Of a DNA stretch of 64,000 bases, positions 42,229 to 54,284 are shown piece after piece. Where the stretch lies: assembly GCA_029215795.1 (NCBI GenBank), contig JARDYH010000001.1, forward strand, positions 11,024,001-11,088,000, read 5' to 3'. The first letter of the stretch is position 1; every line of letters begins with the position of its first letter. The position numbers and the translations under genes were made by a program. Source of the DNA: Anniella stebbinsi. Its lineage: Eukaryota > Chordata > Lepidosauria > Squamata > Anniellidae. The notes under the pieces were generated by a model. That model was not told the origin of the DNA and did no database searches. It saw only the letters and a list, made by a program, of their open reading frames with translations.

Positions 42229-42273
42229 TGCAGCAGCGAGCCTCCTGTACTTGTGATAGCTCCTTGTACACTT

Positions 42274-42532
42274 TTGGTGAGCCAGTGTGGTGTAGTGGCT
42301 AAAGTGTTGGACTAGGAGTTGGGAGATCCGGGTTCTAGTCCCCGCATGGCCACGGAAACCCACTGGGTGACTTTGGGCCAGTCACAGATTCTCAGCCCAG
42401 CGTACCTCACAGGGTTGTTGTTGTGAGGACAGAAATGGAGAGGAGGGGGATCATGTACGCCACCTTGGGTTCCTTAAGAGGAAAAAAAGGCAGGCTATAA
42501 ATGCAATAATAAATAAATAAATATAGGGATCT
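42274..42532 (+). mobile_element. tRNA-derived SINE, near full length
   Basis: RNA polymerase III-type head: A-box region TGGTGTAGTGGCTAAAGTGT and B box GGTTCTAGTCC (about 42331-42341). Then the body 'gactttgggccagtcacaga', 'ctcacagggttgttgttgtg', 'gccaccttgggttccttaag' and an (AAT)n/(AAAT)n tail. It resembles the Sauria SINE of squamates. The tail type suggests mobilisation by a partner LINE. Confidence 0.88.
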
Positions 42533-43969
42533 AAATGGTGAGGGAGCTTCCACATGTACCGGAGCCCCCCCCCCCCCAACACTACTTCAGAAGTTATGGA
42601 GATCATATTGATGGTGGGCATAGAAGGAGGTGCCTAGCCCTTTCACTACATATATTGTATTCACATGTATAATATGTGAACCGGGCTATGCAATCATAAA
42701 GAGCTGAAACCCTGGTAGAACTGAGCATGCACTCTGCTGGCGTTGAAAATTTTTAAGACAAAAAAACTTGTCATTCCTCAATATCTGTGGCAAAAATCCC
42801 CATTCCATTTGGTAGCACCGTAATGTTTATAGCTGTACTGTAAAATTAGCATGTTCCCTCCTGCAATACCAGGGCGCAAGATGGTTTTGGTGCCTATTAA
42901 ACTTCAGTGGGGCACTGAGTGTTTCTGCTTATTGTCTAATCAAGTTCATTCTATTAGAAAATAGTTGCAAAACAAGATGGCTAATTCCAAGTTGGCTGAA
43001 CTAATTATGAAACTCCACTATTCGATTCACTTTTTGCCACTGTAATAGGTAGAACAATCGAGTCTTGTGGTGTCAACAATGCTACCCAAAAACCTTTAAT
43101 GCTCTTCTAATAATTAACAGATTAGCGTAACAATCACGTATTGCTCAGAATGCACCAAACAATGATTTGCAGTAGTCTTATCCCAGAAAACACGGATTAG
43201 TCTAGAATTACCCCTTCCGATTAAATGCTGCATTCTTCCCACAGACTGCAGGAATTTAAAGTTATCATCTGGTAAACAAAACCAAGCCACATTGTAAAAC
43301 CGAGTAGGGGAAAAAACATCCTACATGTTAATAAAATAAACTCTGGCAGATATGTCTGCGCTTGAAATATTCACACAACTTTCATTTCTTCAGGTAGAAC
43401 AAAAGTAATTTATTTCTTTTTGCCCTATTAATCTACTTTTGTGTGTGTTTAAAAAATAAATAAAATCAAACCTAGCTATTAAAGTTTAAAAAGTCCAAGG
43501 GATATCACTGTGGTAAGCACTCACATTTTAATGGACTTGATACCATTACATTAATAACATTCAGGTCTCCTATATAGGTGAATTTTGAAGATGTTTAAAA
43601 GTTTAATAGCTTTGTGTCTTGAGAGAGACAGAAAGTGTGGTATGGAAATTCTCTGTTTGGTATTGGATTTATTAATAACCAGTTGTAAGTCAAGAAATAA
43701 AAAGCATTTAAACCCAGTGTACAAATGAAATGAAAAGCAAAAACAAGGCAAAAAGACCCAAACAATTTTCTTTAAGAACTGCACATACACAGGAAAGTTG
43801 TTGAATAACTCACTTATGGGATGTGTACATTCTTGCCGACAGCTGGTTTGGAATGTTAACACATTTCAAACATGTTTGTTCAAAGAAGCACTCTGGAACT
43901 CTTTTAAACTACAGCCATTCAAATGAAGCAAAATATGGGACTAAAGCATAGACATTACCCAGGTCAGTT
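42533..43969. other. Unique AT-rich stretch
   Basis: A C13 tract lies at about 42565. 43060-43300 is repeat-free. The minus frame 43551-43862 has no domain and looks like chance. Confidence 0.5.
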
Positions 43970-44075
43970 TATAGGCTCCTAGAAATCTGCCTTATACTGG
44001 GTCAGGTTATTTGTCTGATAGTCCAGTTACGGGTAACAATTCTCCAGGGTTTCAGGCAGAGGTGTTTCCTATTCT
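43970..44075 (-). mobile_element. MIR-like SINE tail, minus strand
   Basis: 'tgccttatactgggtcaggt', 'atttgtctgatagtccag' and 'ctccagggtttcaggcagag' are the reverse of the tail seen at 37459. Confidence 0.7.
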
Positions 44076-44966
44076 GGAATGGAATGGGTGAGGATTTAAT
44101 TTCAGTTAGGTTTTTGAGAAGTATTTACTGAAATTCGCAATGACCAACATCCTCCATGTTTGGAGAAAAAGAACTTGAAACTGAAATAATTAAATGTGAG
44201 AGAAACCAAAACTAACAGATTTCTCCACCCAGGCCTCAGGCTTTGAGTACTTAGTTCTCAAAGGTTCAATCCTATCCAGATGTCCTTCAGCCTTTGGACC
44301 TGGAGGTTGATGGGCATTCTGTGTAAGGTGGGAGGAGCGTGGACGTGACAGTTGCCTCCGTACTCCTATTGCTAGACAGGTGATGCTTCCCATCTAGCTG
44401 GGGTTCTGCAGAGCAGGAAGGAAGGATGTTGGAGCGGCCAGAAGATTCTTTGTAAGGCAGCCACCCTGGTCTCCTCCCCATCCACAGAACCTCCCTTTCC
44501 TTCCTCTCTGAGCTTGTGCTCATGAACTCATAGAAGCAGCCAGGATGGGTCTCTCCATTCTGTCTGCGGAGAGGGGGTAGGTGCAGGGAGCTCAACTCAG
44601 CACTGTGTCTGGCCTTAGATCCAGGAATCTGAAAAATCCTGGTCGTTGCCTAGGGGCCATGGGATTGCTCTCCCGTGTCTGAATTTCAAACCTTGCATGT
44701 TCAACTATATTTGTGATATTGAATTACAGTTGCCACCTCCTGCCCCCATCTAACACGTGCCTTCTGTCCCTGGGCATTTGTCCAACTTCAAAAAAGCATT
44801 TGTTCATCAGGTCAGCATCCCAAGAATGAACTACAGCAGGCTTTGGTTCTAACCTTCTCTCTCTCTCTCTCTCTCTCTCTCCCATGCTCTATTACATTGG
44901 TGTAAGCAAGAACACAGACTTAAATATGTGGCCAGTCCCCAAGGGACACAGCGACACAGGTAGTTG
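44076..44966. other. Unique stretch
   Basis: 44200-44640 is GC-richer, with overlapping minus-strand frames (44190-44393, 44287-44595) but no recognisable domain or clear splice structure. A (CT)n run lies at 44856-44882. Confidence 0.45.
44856..44882. repeat. (CT)n microsatellite
   Basis: About 13 CT units. Confidence 0.9.
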
Positions 44967-44974
44967 TTTATATC

Positions 44975-45600
44975 TAGGGTGATCATAAGACAGGAAAAAC
45001 CCGGAAGTAGACAGGAGTTCAAAATCTGTATGTGAGAAGTGGTGTCAATGCGCAAGCCTTGAGAAGCTAATGTATATAAGTGAGAAGTGTGAATGGGCGA
45101 AGTAGTTTTTGCCACCCATAACATCCACCCTAATGTTACAGTAGAGAAACTTGTGTCAATCATACACAAGGTTATTTTTTTTTGAAATTTAAAAATAAAA
45201 AGGCCAGCTAGCCGGTAGCAGGCCCTGTTAAAAGCAGCAGCAGTTTGCAGCAGAGTGAGGATACAGTTAGAAAAGATATTTGAGGGAAGGGGAAAATGTA
45301 TCACACAGAGTATAGCAAAAACTTCAAAGAACAGCAAAAGCTACAAAAGTAGGAGTGAGTGAAGTTAATTTCAGATACGTTGTTCTTTATTTCAGTGATT
45401 TTAACATTCAGATGTTATGTAGAACAGATTTGTCTTAATTGTGTGCTGTAAAATCAGATATGTGACCAAGGCTATGTTTAGGTGGACACACCCTCTTGGT
45501 CCTGGACATGCCCCCTGGGGCCAGACATGTTGGTGGGCATGCCCCCTTGGGAGCCAACCATGTTGTCCTCCTTTTTGGTTTCCAAAATATGGTCATCCTA
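44975..45600. mobile_element. 626-bp non-autonomous hAT element, perfect TSD
   Basis: Ends TAGGGTGATCATA and TATGGTCATCCTA with perfect 8-bp duplications TTTATATC at 44967-44974 and 45601-45608. The first 9-13 bp match the ends of the 320-bp MITEs. The interior is unrelated: an A-rich middle and a right part with repeated 'catgccccct' and 'ggccagacatgttgg' blocks. No transposase frame. Confidence 0.93.
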
Positions 45601-45608
45601 TTTATATC

Positions 45609-46137
45609 AGATCTGACTATATGCCCATATAGTCAAGTAATGTCCATTCTAGGGGCGCAGAAGCTCAGAAAGACTGGGACCCCAGTGACTTTCTGCTCTC
45701 CTGGCTTAGAAGACACAGCAGGTAGGAGCTAGAGACGAAATGCATTGTCCCTCCCTCTTAAACAACACAGAATAGCAACAGGAGTCACCTGGCTACAGAA
45801 CTACATGTAGTATCACCTAGTGACCAAACTATATAATAACACTATCCTCCTGCTACAATTTCCCAGAATTGACTTTATTTTAGGGAATTTGCAGAACTGA
45901 TCATGGGCTATCTGTTCAGCTTTCGTATTGGGGGGACACACAAAAGGTTAGTGCCAAACCAATACATTTCAGAGGTAGTTGATGGTTTAAAATGATGCTG
46001 GAGGCATCATTTCCCTTGGTTTATCATGCATATTGTTGTCTATCATCTCAGTTTAAAAGCTTAAATAAAATTCCATTAAACAGCTAAGTATAAGACCCTG
46101 TACCACAATCCTGTTTCTGTGACTGTCCACGCGGAAA
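45609..46137. other. Unique non-coding stretch
   Basis: Nothing recognised. Confidence 0.5.
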
Positions 46138-46515
46138 TAGAGATGGGGAAATCAGTCTACTTCTGGTTTGTATCTGTTGTGCATGCATTCAATTTCAAGC
46201 ATCCTATTTCAGCATTGGTTTGCAATTTTTTAATTTAAAAAACACATGCAAATTCTCATTTATTTTCATGTACCGTATCTCGAAATGCATGCATTTTAAT
46301 GCAATTTCCCCTGATATACACAACTTTGTACGCCACGTTTCTGAATACATGTATTTATTGTATACAGTTTTTGAGCCAAGAACTGCACTGCAAACTCCAG
46401 CAAAATGTCTAACCTGCTGGTTAAATGTGTTCCAATTCTTATATTAGACCAAGAAGTGCAAATTAGGTCACCTCACTTGAAAATGTGGGCCCAACAAAAT
46501 TCTCTCCATCCCAAC
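46138..46515. repeat. Degenerate AT-rich repeat, possible hAT remnant
   Basis: Starts near 'agagatggggaaatcagt' and ends near 'attctctccatcccaac', a weak inverted pair. Inside are 'atgcatgcattttaatgcaa' motifs like 12741-13110. Too diverged to fix ends. Confidence 0.4.
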
Positions 46516-46778
46516 TGAGAAGCAAACCCCATTGAAGTTCTCAGTTCTGTGTGCCTAGTATTTTGAGCTGGAATTCTGAATAGGAAGCCTTCCAATGCTT
46601 AATATGATTAGCAAGATTCGTCCCTTACCCCTGAGTGTTCTCTCCAACTCTGCTCCACACCTGTGAGCATTCTTTAACATTTCAACTTCCTCTCCGTTAA
46701 GCATTTAGGTAGTACAGGAGTTTTTGGTATAGGAGCCCTGGTGTTTCAATTGAAATGGGTGAATAATTGAGATCAATA
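46516..46778. other. Short unique spacer
   Basis: Nothing recognised. Confidence 0.4.
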
Positions 46779-46785
46779 TAATAAT

Positions 46786-46816
<31 letters not shown>

Positions 46817-47285
46817 TCTTTCTTACCTGCCTCTCCCTCTGGATCGGGGTGGAGAACAACGTTAATAAAAACAGCATAAAATACATAAAACTGATTAAAA
46901 ACATATAAAACTAATGAATTATTAAAAACATATAAAACGAATATATTATTTAAAAGCATCTTGAAATTCAACTAGGTAGGCCTGCCGGAAGAGATCAGTC
47001 TTTATAGCTTTCTTAAATTCCAGAAGACTGTTAAGTTGACGAATCTCTCCTGGCAGGCCATTCCACAATCTGGGAGCGGCAGAAGAGAACCCAAACCATG
47101 TAGGGCTTTAAAGGTAATAATCAATACTTTATATGTTGCCTGGAAATTAATTGGCAGCCAGTGAAGTGATTTTAAAATTGGTGTTATATGGTCACCTCTA
47201 GCTGTATTGGTGACCAACCTGGCTGTCATATTTTGAACTAACTGTAGTTTCCAGACTAGGCACAAAGGTAGCCGTATGTACAGCT
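46779..47285 (-). mobile_element. L2-like LINE 3' end, minus strand
   Basis: The minus-strand frame 47002-47265 reads LVWKLQLVQNMTARLVTNTA, then HITPILKSLHWLPINFQATY and FKALHGLG: close to the LINE at 34123-34706. Its tail on the minus strand is (ATT)n after 'ccagagggagaggcaggtaa'. Confidence 0.92.
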
Positions 47286-47317
47286 ATGTAACAAGTGAAG
47301 ACAGCATCTTATTTGAT

Positions 47318-47945
47318 TTATTTTTATTATTATTATTTACAATCTTTATATACCACTCCCCATTCAGAATTTCGGAGTTGTGGACAAAATAAAGTAGAAT
47401 AAAAACAGAATAAAAACAAAGTGAAAGTAGATTTAAAAGACATGAAGTGCAAAATAAACTGTGGCTAGTCATTAAGGGAAGGCATCCTGAAAGAACGTTT
47501 TCAGGAGGTGCCGGAAGGGAAACAAAGTTGGTAACTGCCTGATGTCCAGAGGCAGGGAATTCTGTAGGATGGGGGCCACCCCACTAAAGGCTCTTCCCCT
47601 GGTGGACTCCAATCGGATGATACGTCTATGTGGAATCACCAGGAGCATGCCCTCAGATGTCCTCAGTGACCAGGCAGTTTGAGAGGGGAGAAGGCGTTCT
47701 CTCATGTATCATGGTCCCAAGTTGTTTAGGGCTTTGTACACTATACAAGAACCTTAAACCTGGCCCAGTAGCAAATAGGCAGCCAGTGCAGTTCCCTCAG
47801 CAAAGGAGTTACATGCTGGAAAAGGGCAGCTCTGGACAACAGCCGAGCTGCAGCATTCTACACTAGCTCCAGTTTCAGGAGCAGCTTTAAGGGCAGCCCC
47901 ACATAGAGCACATTGCAGTAATCCAGTCTTGAGGAGGCTGACAAA
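47318..47945 (-). mobile_element. L2-like LINE 3' end of a second subfamily, minus strand
   Basis: Reverse tail (TTA)n, then 'gccggaagggaaacaaagtt', 'gcagggaattctgtaggatg', 'tgtttagggctttgtacact', 'ggcagccagtgcagttccct' and 'cattgcagtaatccagtctt'. It corresponds to the ORF C-terminus plus upstream sequence. The frame 47472-47705 is broken. Confidence 0.85.
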
Positions 47946-48585
47946 AAAAATTGATGGAAGATGACAAAAAAATAAAACACACCACCAGGCGCTATCAAGC
48001 ACAAATTAAAAGAAAGTTTTACAGAATGCCATCAGATCCGTAGTATAATTATCATCCCACATTGTAACATGCAGGAAATCTGTAATAAAGATCAACAGCT
48101 TATGGAATAATTTGTCATCAAAAGTACAGCCTCTACCATCATTATTTGTAAACATGGTTTAAGCCGTTGATAAGATAAGGTCCGTCGAGCAGAGGAAATT
48201 GAAGTCACTGGGCAAAAAAAGAGAAGATTTCCATGATAGTTATAGCATCCAAAGAGAAAATGATATGCCAATTCCGTGAGCTTCCATGTCGTTTGTGATA
48301 CATGCTGCCATCCAGAAATGGCTTCTGGGAGATCCCTGAACTAAGTCAGAGTAGATAGTGTCATTCAAACTTCAAACCCCAAAGGTATTGAGTTATGATT
48401 GCATCAGAATAGTTCTGGGTGTGAGGAAAATTCATGATCAGTTAAAATATAATAAGAAAGAAATAAAAATTCCGACTTTCACTGTGCTAGTAAATTAATG
48501 ATTCCTTGCTACTCGATATGTTGTCAGGTACTTTGAGGCCAACACATAAATTCTAGCAAAATCTTTATTTTCACACCTGCCTGTC
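47946..48585. other. Unique AT-rich stretch
   Basis: Nothing recognised. Confidence 0.5.
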
Positions 48586-48903
48586 AAAGGGCTGCTAACC
48601 CTTTGCAGAAAATGTTTAGTGAGCATGTTTAAACCATTGTTATGTAGCCACCATGGTTAGGAATGCTTCACAAGTCATATTAAGTCATGGTTCACACAAC
48701 AGGCTAAGCCCTGATGTATAGCTCAAAATGCTTAACTTCCATTGCACAGAGCCTATCTACACACATAGGATAAAACACTTTGAAAACGTTTTGAAAACTG
48801 TATATGGAGTGTGTCCTGGGCCCCAACAGTTCTCAAAACTGTTATACACCATTTTAAAGCAGTAGTGTAGATAAGCTCTTAGTGTGTCATCTGAACAGGG
48901 TCA
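48586..48903. mobile_element. MITE, TTCAGACAACA family, split by another MITE
   Basis: 'gggctgctaaccctttgcag', 'gtagccaccatggttaggaa' and 'atgtatagctcaaaatgctt' match 41636-41850. The terminal 'gtgtcatctgaacaggg' appears only after the insertion 48745-48884. The left terminus is missing. Confidence 0.82.
48745..48884. mobile_element. Nested 140-bp MITE, AGAGCCTATCTACAC ends
   Basis: AGAGCCTATCTACACACA is mirrored by GTGTAGATAAGCTCT. The core 'cctgggccccaacagttctc' and 'aaagcagtagtgtagat' relates it to the family at 29543-29788. Confidence 0.8.
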
Positions 48904-51124
48904 AGGTTTGCTGTATGACAAATATTACAATAAAAGTGAAGGTTGTTATTTTTTAAAAAATGATATCTGCATTAAGAACTACAACAATTCAGAACAAATG
49001 TAACTTTTTGATTACAATTAAGATATTTCTCATCATCTTTATTCTTTAAAGAATAAATCTCAATCATATTATTTGCCTTAGAGTAATTTTATAAACATAT
49101 GCTTGGCATTATGGAATGCCAAAATTTCAGAATTTGTGGAAAACACACATAGAGTTTTGATGACTTCTGAAATATGTCCAAACACTCGGAGCATCTGTTA
49201 TAAACCAACTCTTAAAAAATATGCTAAATATTCCATTCTGGGGGTGGTGAGAGTATAATATTCATTTTGTGAAATTCAAAATTATGCACTCCGATAAATT
49301 AATGTTTCAGGAGAGTACAACTTGAAAGAATTCACTTTAGGCTGGAATACTGTACACACTCACATAGGAATAAGCTCCATTGAATTCAATGGACATTACT
49401 TCTGAGTAGACATGTACAGGATCACACTGTTCTGGAAAAAAAGTCTTTGGTTTGCAGTACAGAAAACATGACTTATTACTTATTAGTACATATACAACAC
49501 TTTTTAGCCTAGTTAATGTCTGGCATTTAGAATTTGATGGTTATCACCACTTCCTCAGAAATCAAAATGAAATGTTCTCACACAGCTGCAATGGGAATTT
49601 TGTAGAAGAACACCTCAGTAGCTTGTGCCCATGGACTGGAATGCCATAAGAGATGTTTGAGGTATTTAACCTTTAAAAATTCATATGTACAGCAACCTGA
49701 CCTGCACCTCTTAGACAAATGTCTAGACAAGAACTCAGCCATATACCGGATCTTGTACTTCTGCGCTTGTTGTGACACAGTTCTTGACAGCTTAAACATA
49801 TCAACGTACAAATTCAAATACACAGGTTGAGAGGATTTTTTAAAAAAAAAAACACAACAACACCTGCAGGTGAATGGGGGAGCAGAATGGAATTATGGGC
49901 AAGATATAGCATGTTTCAAAAAATGGTGTGGACCAGAAAAAGATAGATACACCCACTCCTATATGGAAATTGAGTTCATCACAGTAGAAAAATTAGGATA
50001 TGGATTTATATTTTCTGCTAAATTTAACATTAGCTGCACTGAAGTGACCCCTTCCAGACAACATAAAAAAATAAAATAATCCAAGCAGCCTTAATAAGAT
50101 AATATTAGTATGAAAGTAAAAAGACATAAGTATCTGTAAGCCATAGATTAAAGGAGCCAGGGTGTTTTAATAAGGAGCGATACAATGTAATGCCAATAAG
50201 AGACAGCAAGATTACAAATTTCCCCAATTAGTCACACGGCCAAAGCATGAATGCAAATAATGTGTATCACTGCTGCTGGTGGTTAAGGAACAAAACAGAA
50301 AACTAGGTCAGACCAAAGCAGCATCCAGGTAAATCCAAAAAAAGAGAAACAAATTATTAATCACAATGTCTTGATTTTAACTGTCTTAGAACAAAACCAA
50401 AGAAACTGACATAAATGGTTTGGGGGGGGGGGTATTTTATTACCCCAAACTACATCCAAATGTAAGGTAGGAAAATCCTCCAAAACAAACCCATGTGTGG
50501 AGTTGCACAGGGAATTGACTTGATTCTGTTAACTTTCTTTGTGGGGCTCCTTTTCTTTTAACCCCAATAATTTCCATTGGCTTGGACAAAAAAAAAAAAC
50601 ACCCCAAAAGGGGGAAAGCACACACACACACACACAAAATTTAACTCTCTTTTTTTGTTTTTGTTTCCAGAAACAAAGCTCTGTATGGGTGCTGGAAGAT
50701 CAACCCTATGGTCCCAGGTACCGAAAGATATAGTCATTTTTTCTCTCCCAAAGCTGCAGACGCTCCTAAAACTATGGGAGTGGGAATTCACAATTGGACC
50801 ATTTCCCCTCCTTCTGACGTTGCAACAGAAAAACAAAGGTAACTTCAGAAAGGTTAAAAATGGGGTGTTCCAGTGAGCAGGGAGAGAAGAGGCCAGGATC
50901 CATGGGATCCTATAGTCTTCACTGTTCTCACCCACCACTGATAAGGGAGCCAGACATTCTTAGACACTGGTCTAGCTTATTTTGTTTGGAGGAGAAACAG
51001 GATGCAACACCACCTCCATCATTCCTCCCACCCAGACTGCTTCTTGCTGGCAGGGCATAGGAGAGATGGAGGGTTCTCAGAACCTCCCATCAATTCAAAA
51101 CAGAAGCTGTAGAATGGGACTCTA
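48904..51124. other. Long, mostly unique AT-rich stretch
   Basis: Holds the small palindrome at 49341-49430, a (CA)n run at 50616-50635 and a G9 run at 50425. Overlapping frames on both strands near 50540-50940 have no domain. No gene. Confidence 0.5.
49341..49430. mobile_element. Short palindromic repeat (AGTAAGTCC family)
   Basis: 'ggaataagctccattgaatt' and 'caatggacattacttctgag' followed by 'tagacatgtacaggatcaca': one of the more recognisable copies. Confidence 0.75.
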
Positions 51125-51469
51125 AGCGCTCCATCAGACGAGTGTTTTATTACACATTTGTTACTGGGCAGCCACAGATTTTGGCAGCTCCTTCTCATGA
51201 CGACATCTGCCTCCTGCCCCTTCTAGCCTCCTTTGCATGACAAACAAACAAACAAACAAACACCCCAGTAAGTCTGACTTATTTTTAAAGATGGAAGTTG
51301 CCGCTATCTTCTGCTGTTTGCAGGAGAAGCAGCGGAATCGAAACGGCCCACTGAATGGGCCATGTGAAAGTTGTTTACTTCCTCTTTTGAAAGAGGAAGC
51401 AATGAGGGACAAACGCACGGGTGAAGCAACGGCAAGGAAACATGATTTCCCCTTGTGTGATGATGCTCT
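51125..51469 (-). mobile_element. MITE, AGAGC/GAGCTCCATC family, minus strand
   Basis: AGCGCTCCATCAGACGAG at left and GTGTGATGATGCTCT at right. The interior ('gaagttgccgctatcttctg', 'gaggaagcaatgagggacaa') is the reverse of 58032-58368. Contains (CAAA)n at 51239-51261. Confidence 0.88.
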
Positions 51470-52194
51470 AAATCAGCTGCCTTGGATCAGTTTTTGTTGG
51501 AAATGTCTTACCCCCAACATGTGCCATTGGGTGGGGAGGAAATATTCCCAAACCACAATAATTTAGTTGTTTTGCATGGAAAGAAAACTATGGATGGGAA
51601 GAGGCTGAAATATGAGGACACTGTTCACTATTGTTCACGTGACAATGTCCAAGAGGGACTGTACATCTACGTATTATGTAAATTCTGAGATGAAAAGTGC
51701 AGCCAGGACATAATAGGACCAGCAAAGAAAAAAAAAATCAGTCGAGGTTTTCAGAATTGATTATGACAATCCAGATGTAGATGGAACATTTCACAAGTGT
51801 GCATAAAATATTGAGAGAAAAATCATGTGAGCAAAACTTTAGTGGTGGCTCAGGTGTGCGTGAGAGAGTTGCCATCAGATTTTTTTACCAAAACAACATG
51901 AAAAGCTCATTTAGAGGTTCCTCTCCAGGTGAAATATCTTCATCTTTTTTTTTTTTTTTAAAAAAGAAGGAACAGATGGCTTGATTTTTATGCTTTGCAT
52001 TGCAGTAAGAGATAAGAAAGGTCTAAAGAGTCCTCAAACATATTTCATTGATTTAGTGCATTTTATATCCTGTCCTTCCATCATGTAGTTCATGGCACCA
52101 TAAATGGAGTTCTCAGACAGTCTCTCAAAAATGCACTGACCAGAACCATTCTGCTTAGTTTCAGCAAAATCACTACCTTGTGTGGCTTCAGACC
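51470..52194. other. Unique non-coding stretch
   Basis: Nothing recognised; a T14 tract lies near 51945. Confidence 0.5.
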
Positions 52195-52430
52195 AGCCCC
52201 AGGTTTACACATCGTTTCATATTGATACGATCCCATCATGGTGATCCGATGTCATTCTTGCACATTTATACCTTGTAGTGCACACAATGACATCTATTGT
52301 GATATTTTGGATAATACAGAATAAAAAGTGGGGGGAAATGCTAGAAAAACAGTAAATGTGCCCCAACAATTATCGGTGCACAACAATGCTGATAAAAAGC
52401 ACTAGGGTAGATTCTAGACCAATATTTTCA
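52195..52430. mobile_element. Diverged MITE of the TCTACAC family
   Basis: 'agccccaggtttacacatcg' at left and 'gcactagggtagattct' at right, with the core 'gtgccccaacaattatcggt' seen in 29543-29788 and 56952-57133. Confidence 0.55.
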
Positions 52431-52447
52431 CTCACCTTCCAGTCCCT

Positions 52448-52620
52448 GAAACCCACCCTGGGGTAGTGGCTAGACCTTGGTTCAAATCCCTATCCAGCCA
52501 TGCTCACAGTGACCTTGGGCCAATTAATGTTTTTCTTACCTGACCTCAATAGAAGGTTCATAAAACAAATCTATGTATAGATCCCAGAACCTCTTGGAAG
52601 AATGTCCGGCAAAAGGTGGC
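52448..52620 (+). mobile_element. tRNA-SINE, diverged
   Basis: 'ctggggtagtggctagacct' (A-box region), GGTTCAAATCC (B box) and 'agtgaccttgggccaattaa'. The remaining body is diverged. Confidence 0.6.
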
Positions 52621-54133
52621 AAAACGTGACTTGAGTAATAACCCAAGAAAGGTCTGGATGAAGACTGAGGGTTTGCCGACTCTGATTCACCCATTACAGC
52701 ATGGTGTGATCCTTCATTGATAGCTGGATCTTCACCACCACCCCTGAGTAGACTCTCCTCCTGAGTAGACCTTGAGCGAAAGGGTCTTCTGTTGGTCAGA
52801 TGGGCACTGCAACACCAACTTTAAGAATTCCACCTGACCCATCAGTGGTGGTTCTCTGGAGAGCCATGGGATGAAGGGCTGGGGAGTTGGGAATCACAGC
52901 CTGGCTTTGGTCAAAGGGGTTCTTTGAGACTGCAGGTAAGGAATTATGCAAGAAGACTATTCCTTGGGATGTTCTATGTCTTCTGTGGCAGTGGAGTGTG
53001 CTGAAGACCTGAAATCTTCCTCCTCCCAAAAAATTTCTCCCAGTCATGGGTCAGCTGGGAACTTGATGAAGGAGGTGGATAAAAAATTTGTTTTTGAATA
53101 AAATGTGTAATGAATTTTGAGGGAAGCTGAAGCCATTTTCACACAATCTCCAGACCAGGTGAAGGTTAATGCCAAGACATCTATTGCCCTATAGCAATAG
53201 ATTAAGAATCCCTCTTGAACTAGCATATTGTACAAATGGCATCTCAAAATTCTCCACCCTCTTTGTGCACGATTAAGCTGTGGGGAACATTTCACTGGAT
53301 TTCTCCAAGGGGAGGAAAAAGTCTCCAGTTGCTAATGGTGGGGTGGCATTTCTTTCTTTCCTTGTTTCTTTATTTCTTTTGGCATGTACTTTCTTTCCTG
53401 ATGGTGGCACCCAATGATGACTCTCCCTCATGCTGGCCCTGGGGGAGAGACAACTGAAAGGACAGGAGTGTGTGTGTGTGGGGGGGGGGAAGAGATATGA
53501 GCACCAGCAACCTTGAGATGTTGTTGTAGCCCTGAGGACAAACAAAAGCTGCCAAGTGGGAAACTAAAGAGTGCAGAGTATGCATAGTAGTAGGCCATGG
53601 ATCAAGCCCATTGGTGCAAATGCAAAGGATCCTGATATTGGAATCTTTGTCACCAAGGCAATAGGGCACCTCCTGCCCCCCTTTACAAAGATTCCTGTTC
53701 TGAAAAGAACAAAGGTTTGAAGGAGGAGGGCTATCTAGATGCTGACACATTGCCATCAGAAAGTGTAGTTTGTTCCCATCCATAATTCAGCATTCCCCAC
53801 AGAGATGGCAAAGGCCGACTGTTCAGATATATTGGAAGCACCATAGCCTGAAGCACCAGCCACAATGCATTATTGAAAGCCTGGAGTGGCAGTGATGCAT
53901 CTCAGAAGAAGACGTGCAGTCTCTCTTTCTCGGCGGCTCTGCATTAGGGGAGTTTAAATGGAACATGAAGCGGCCACCCATTTCTGGGACTTCCATAGAA
54001 TGGTAGAATCAAGACATGAGAAGGATGAACTTGAAGGATCTTGTGAGGGTTATATGGAGGAAAGCTACCTCTCTCTCGGATGCTCAAGGCGGCTTTTTCA
54101 AGAAAATAAGCCACATTACATGGCTAACAAGCC
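52621..54133. other. Unique non-coding stretch
   Basis: Contains a (GT)n/G9 run near 53469-53489. The open frames near 53236-53783 overlap on both strands and show no domain. Confidence 0.5.
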
Positions 54134-54226
54134 ACCCTAGCTGTGTTCAGGCAACATTATAACCCACAGTTCAAAACAACTCAAACTCAGCCACTGAGTG
54201 TGGGTTAGCATGTTGTGTGAACACCC
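54134..54226. mobile_element. Short palindromic MITE (TGTTCAGGCAACATTATAACC)
   Basis: TGTTCAGGCAACATTATAAC faces GGTTAGCATGTTGTGTGAACA over 93 bp. The ends resemble those of the 8804-8995 family, so it may be an internally deleted copy. Confidence 0.75.

Positions 54227-54228
<2 letters not shown>

Positions 54229-54284
<56 letters not shown>
54229..54284. repeat. (CT)n(CA)n compound microsatellite
   Basis: About 17 CT units followed by about 10 CA units, directly after the MITE. Confidence 0.95.

Noticed and set aside
42274..42360. Functional tRNA gene
   Set aside because: A- and B-box-like motifs belong to the SINE head; the cloverleaf is not maintained and the SINE body and tail follow.
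44190..44595. Overlapping minus-strand frames in a GC-richer block
   Set aside because: No recognisable protein motif and two frames compete; not enough for a gene call.
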